Shown: positions 61,285 to 64,000 of the stretch, in pieces
Layout of the letters: each line of letters starts with the position of its first letter
Numbering within the stretch: position 1 is the stretch's first letter
DNA from: Halorubrum sp. 2020YC2
Lineage (GTDB): Archaea; Halobacteriota; Halobacteria; Halobacteriales; Haloferacaceae
DNA: 64,000 bases
Direction: 5' to 3'
Assembly: GCF_018623055.1 (NCBI RefSeq)
Contig: NZ_CP076019.1
Location: 2,170,001 to 2,234,000, forward strand
Notes under the pieces: model-generated
Told to the model about the DNA's origin: nothing
Databases searched by the model: none
Seen by the model: only the letters and a program-made list of their open reading frames with translations
Translations under genes and position numbers: made by a program

Positions 61285-62649
61285 ATGGAGCTGTTCGGAT
61301 CGAGCGGCATCCGCGGGGTCGCGTTGCGGTACCTCACGCCCGCGCTCGTCCTCGACATCGCGAAGGCGGCCGGGACGGTCTGGGACGCCGACCGCGTCGC
61401 CGTGGCGCGCGACACGCGGACGACCGGAGAGCTGTTCGCGAACGCGGCCGCGAGCGGGCTCGCCGCCGTCGGCTGCGACGTCGACCGTCTCGGGGTCGTC
61501 CCCACGCCCGCGGTCGGCAACTACTGCGAGTCCGCCGGCGTCCCCGCCGTCCTCGTCACCGCCTCGCACAACCCGCCCGAGTTCAACGGGATCAAGCTCG
61601 TCGGTGACGACGGCGTCGAGCTCTCGGTCGACGTGTTAGAGCGGATCGAGCGGCGCGTGCTCGACGACGAGTACGACCACGCCGACTGGCGGACGGCCGG
61701 CGCGACGACGCCGGTCGAGGGGGCCGTCGACGACTACGTCGACCAGCTGATCGGCGCGGTCGACCGCGAGGCGGTCGCGGACGCCGATCTCACGGTCGCG
61801 GTCGACCCCGGCCACGGCGCGGCCTCCGTGGCCTCGCCCCGGATCTACCGCGAACTCGGCTGCGAGGTGCTGACGGTGAACGCGACGCCGGACGGCCACT
61901 TCCCCGGTCGAGATTCCGAGCCGGTCGCGGAGAACTTGGAAGCGCTCTCGCGGCTGGTCGCGACCTCCGAGGCCGACGTGGGAATCGCGCACGACGGCGA
62001 CGCGGACCGGGCCGTCTTCGTCGACGAGACCGGCGCGTTCGTCGACGGCGACACCTCCTTCGCGGCGCTGGCGGACGCCTGCCTCGAACCGGGCGACGCG
62101 GTCGTCAGCGCGGTCAACGTCTCCCAGCGGCTCGTCGACGTTTGCGCCGACAACGACGCCGACCTCGAACTGACGCCCATCGGCGCCACGAACATCATCA
62201 CCCGCACGCGCGACCTCCACGAGGAGGGCGTCAACGTCCCCATCGCCGGGGAGGGCAACGGGGGCGTGTTCTTCCCGCCCTACCGCCTGTCACGAGACGG
62301 GGCGTATATCGGCGCGCGCTTCCTCGAACTGCTCGCGGACGCGGACGGCGCGCCCGTTAGCAATATCGTCGCGCCGTACAGCGACTACCACTTCGTCCGG
62401 GTGAACGTGGAGTACGCGGACGACGACGAGCGCGACGAGATGCTCTCGGCCGCCCGCGCCTACGTCGAGACGGCCGACGCGGAGCCGAACACGACCGACG
62501 GCTACCGGCTCGACTACGGCGACGCGTGGGTGCTCGTCCGCCCCTCCGGCACCGAGCCGAAGATCCGGATCTACGCCGAGTCCGCCGACGCCGACCGCGC
62601 CGAGCGGCTGGCGAAAGACATGCGCGTCGCCGTCGAGAGCGGCCGATAG
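61285..62649 (+). CDS. glmM: Phosphoglucosamine mutase / phosphohexomutase
   Basis: 454-aa alpha-D-phosphohexomutase that should interconvert glucosamine 6-phosphate and 1-phosphate for UDP-sugar synthesis. The phosphoserine is in VTASHNPPEFNGIK, the metal loop is DGDADRAVF, the sugar loop is GEGNGGVFFPP, and the phosphate loop is RPSGTEPKIR. Archaeal members may also accept glucose or mannose phosphates. The ATG at 61285 gives the family start MELFGSSGIRG. Confidence 0.92.
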   Translation: MELFGSSGIRGVALRYLTPALVLDIAKAAGTVWDADRVAVARDTRTTGELFANAAASGLAAVGCDVDRLGVVPTPAVGNYCESAGVPAVLVTASHNPPEFNGIKLVGDDGVELSVDVLERIERRVLDDEYDHADWRTAGATTPVEGAVDDYVDQLIGAVDREAVADADLTVAVDPGHGAASVASPRIYRELGCEVLTVNATPDGHFPGRDSEPVAENLEALSRLVATSEADVGIAHDGDADRAVFVDETGAFVDGDTSFAALADACLEPGDAVVSAVNVSQRLVDVCADNDADLELTPIGATNIITRTRDLHEEGVNVPIAGEGNGGVFFPPYRLSRDGAYIGARFLELLADADGAPVSNIVAPYSDYHFVRVNVEYADDDERDEMLSAARAYVETADAEPNTTDGYRLDYGDAWVLVRPSGTEPKIRIYAESADADRAERLAKDMRVAVESGR

Positions 62650-62656
62650 CGGCGAT

Positions 62657-63110
62657 CTATTTATAAATGAAACTGCGGTGGCGTCGCCGGCGGCCTTGCC
62701 GCCGGCTGTAAGAGGCGCGTCGCGCCTCCCTGCGTGCCGACGAACGCCCGAAGGGCGTGAGTCGCACGCGCGAGGGAGTCGGTGGTCCGGAGCGAAGCGG
62801 AGGACCACCGACGAGGCTGGGGAGGTGTGAGGTGCTGTGCGGGGTGGGACTCAAAGGGGCAGCCGGGAGAAGCCCGGAGGCGATGCAAGCACCGTAGCGA
62901 AGGAGCGGAGCGGCTGAGCGAGGAGCGCAGCGAGCGTCCGGGCTTCTCCCGGCTGGGGCTTTGGAGGAGTTCGCCGCCGACCTACTGTTAACTGCTTATA
63001 AACGAGCGGCTGGGGCTTTGGCGGTGTTCACCGGCGATCCGGTGGCAGCAATTTATAAATAAACAACCGGACCTCCGACAGCAGTCACCACCCAGAGTCG
63101 TATTTATAAG
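62657..63110 (+). repeat. Structured intergenic repeat, copy D (long form)
   Basis: Read on the plus strand: TTTATAAAT box at 62660, GCGGTGGC, the extra double-hairpin segment of the long form, hairpin 2 (62732-62769, A-T at the variable pair), an 11-bp hairpin GTCGGTGGTCC/GGACCACCGAC around GGAGCGAAGCGGA, GAGGCTGGGGAGGTGTGAGG, and hairpin 1 (62852-62963) with a perfect 19-bp stem (62860-62878 with 62937-62955) and a 58-base loop. TTATAAA boxes at 62996, 63053 and 63104 follow; the first is followed by another CTGGGGCTTTGG. It fills the gap between glmM and the zinc-ribbon gene. Confidence 0.9.
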
Positions 63111-63115
63111 TAGTA

Positions 63116-63847
63116 TCAGTCCAGCGCGGCGAGCGCCTCGGCCGCCTCACGGGCCGCTTCGAGGTGGTCGCGGGCGCGGCGCGGGTCGTCCGCCTCCTCG
63201 GCGGCGCGGGCGAACCGCGTCAGCGTCCGCGTCAGCGACGCGCGAGCGGCGCCGATACCCTCGGCGTCGTCGACCGAACCCGAGGGCGCGGGCCGCTGGG
63301 ACTCAGAGCGCTGAGACCCGGAGGGCCGGGACCCGGACTGCTGGGACCCGGCGCGCTGCGGCGGCGACTGCGGGGACTCGGACTGCCGGGACGGCGCGGC
63401 CGACCGCGGAGACGACCGCGACTCGGCGGGTTCGTTCGCGACGGAGTCGACCGGCTCCACGTTCGGGTCGGGCCGAGACGCCCCGGCCGCGTCGGCCGGC
63501 GTCGCCGCGCCGGGGTCGGCCGAGCCGTTCTCGGCGGCGCCGGCGTCAACGCCGCCTTCCGCGGCCGCCCCCGCGTCGCCCGAACCCTCAGCTCCGCCAG
63601 CGGTCGGGGCCTCGCCGGCGTCCTGCGCCCCTGCGCTTCCGGCCTCGTTCCCGCAGGTGGGGCAGAACTCGCGGCCGTCGTGGCGGAAGATGGGGTCGCC
63701 GCACTCCTCGCAGTGGCGGTTCGTCATCGTCGCGCCCTTCAGGAGGAGTTCGGACATTCGCTGGGTGTGTTCGCGCTTCTGTTCGTCCTCCGCGAACTTT
63801 TCGCGGAGCTTCTCGCGTTCCGCTTCCTTGTCGAACTCGTCGCTCAT
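63116..63847 (-). CDS. Zinc-ribbon protein of the Sjogren's/scleroderma autoantigen 1-like family
   Basis: 243 aa. Residues 1-40 are a charged helix (MSDEFDKEAEREKLREKFAE), followed by MSELLLKGATMTNRHCEECG and a second pair CPTCG, forming a four-Cys ribbon. A long Ala/Gly/Ser/Gln low-complexity region (75-200) precedes a C-terminal helical domain (SLTRTLTRFARAAEEADDPR). The N-terminal part matches an archaeal family related to SSSCA1. Its function is unknown. The start at 63847 is preferred to 63874. Confidence 0.82.
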   Translation of the reverse strand: MSDEFDKEAEREKLREKFAEDEQKREHTQRMSELLLKGATMTNRHCEECGDPIFRHDGREFCPTCGNEAGSAGAQDAGEAPTAGGAEGSGDAGAAAEGGVDAGAAENGSADPGAATPADAAGASRPDPNVEPVDSVANEPAESRSSPRSAAPSRQSESPQSPPQRAGSQQSGSRPSGSQRSESQRPAPSGSVDDAEGIGAARASLTRTLTRFARAAEEADDPRRARDHLEAAREAAEALAALD

Positions 63848-63961
63848 AGGCGGACGAACGTGGTTCGCGGGCAAAAGTTCGGCGGGCTCGGGACGGACGA
63901 CCGTGCGGCGGGAGGCTCCGAGCGCGGCGACGGCGGTCGGCGGCTCTCGGACCGCGAGCGG

Positions 63962-64000
63962 CTACTCCTCGGTCACCGTGCGGTCGTCCGGGTCGAGTTC
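63962..64000 (-). CDS. C-terminal end of a gene cut by the right edge
   Basis: The last 12 codons (ELDPDDRTVTEE) and a TAG stop of a reading frame entering from the right. The acidic ending suits a haloarchaeal protein and the strand matches its neighbour, but too little is present to identify it. Confidence 0.4.
   Translation of the reverse strand, partial: ELDPDDRTVTEE

Overview
The window reads as a chromosomal segment of a haloarchaeon, most likely Halorubrum or a close relative. The evidence is high GC content, very acidic proteins, Tat-lipoprotein signals, TATA boxes 25-30 bases before start codons (leaderless transcripts), ATGA/GTGA stop-start overlaps, and archaeal genes such as rpl21e, rpoF, pitA, tbsP, cheF and ribose-1,5-bisphosphate isomerase. 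The genus is a guess from general character, not from a marker gene. No rRNA, tRNA, CRISPR, transposase or prophage was seen.

Layout. 1-2.6 kb: a nitrate/sulfonate-type ABC importer, cut by the left edge. 2.9-6.6 kb: a small zinc-finger protein, an SDR enzyme and a PadR regulator with an ABC-2 exporter. 6.8-14.5 kb: PitA heme protein, two universal stress proteins, a DHH phosphoesterase with a PfkB sugar kinase, the EMC3-like DUF106 membrane protein, adenylate kinase and a GNAT enzyme. 14.6-24 kb: a histidine kinase, an aldehyde:ferredoxin oxidoreductase-family enzyme, a phosphoesterase, an ornithine cyclodeaminase-like enzyme and glyA. 24.3-34.5 kb: tbsP, an orphan YcaO enzyme, cupin, SufS, a receiver-like protein lacking its phospho-acceptor Asp, an ene-reductase, an Eis-type acetyltransferase and small proteins. 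34.5-36.6 kb: a two-gene methionine synthase operon. 36.6-41.1 kb: the rpl21e-rpoF-DUF655-ksgA-mscS-mtq2 run. 41.3-45.3 kb: mptA, a TrmB-type regulator and a DUF255/YyaL protein. 45.4-51.5 kb: asparaginase, a lipoprotein, and a four-gene operon matching the non-carboxylating pentose bisphosphate pathway (PfkB kinase, ribose-1,5-bisphosphate isomerase, class II aldolase, HAD phosphatase). 51.6-60.5 kb: a chemotaxis cluster (CheF, HEAT protein, CheR, CheA, CheB; divergent CheW and two RecA/KaiC-like proteins). 60.5-64 kb: lipoprotein, glmM, a zinc-ribbon protein and a gene cut at the right edge.

Two features stand out. First, four intergenic copies of one structured repeat (about 8.4-8.9, 19.8-20.2, 42.3-42.65 and 62.65-63.1 kb) share conserved loops and junctions but have different stems that still pair. 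These compensatory changes suggest a selected RNA or DNA structure. Each copy has a TATA-like box on one side and 54-57-base TTATAAA-phased modules on the other. I do not recognise this family and rank it as the best candidate for something undescribed. Second, between 38.9 and 45.0 kb four normally intact genes (ksgA, DUF655, mptA, DUF255/YyaL) carry about ten indels, including a perfect 179-bp tandem duplication inside ksgA, while genes among them and elsewhere are intact. That segment is either low-quality sequence or locally decaying, and should be checked against reads first.
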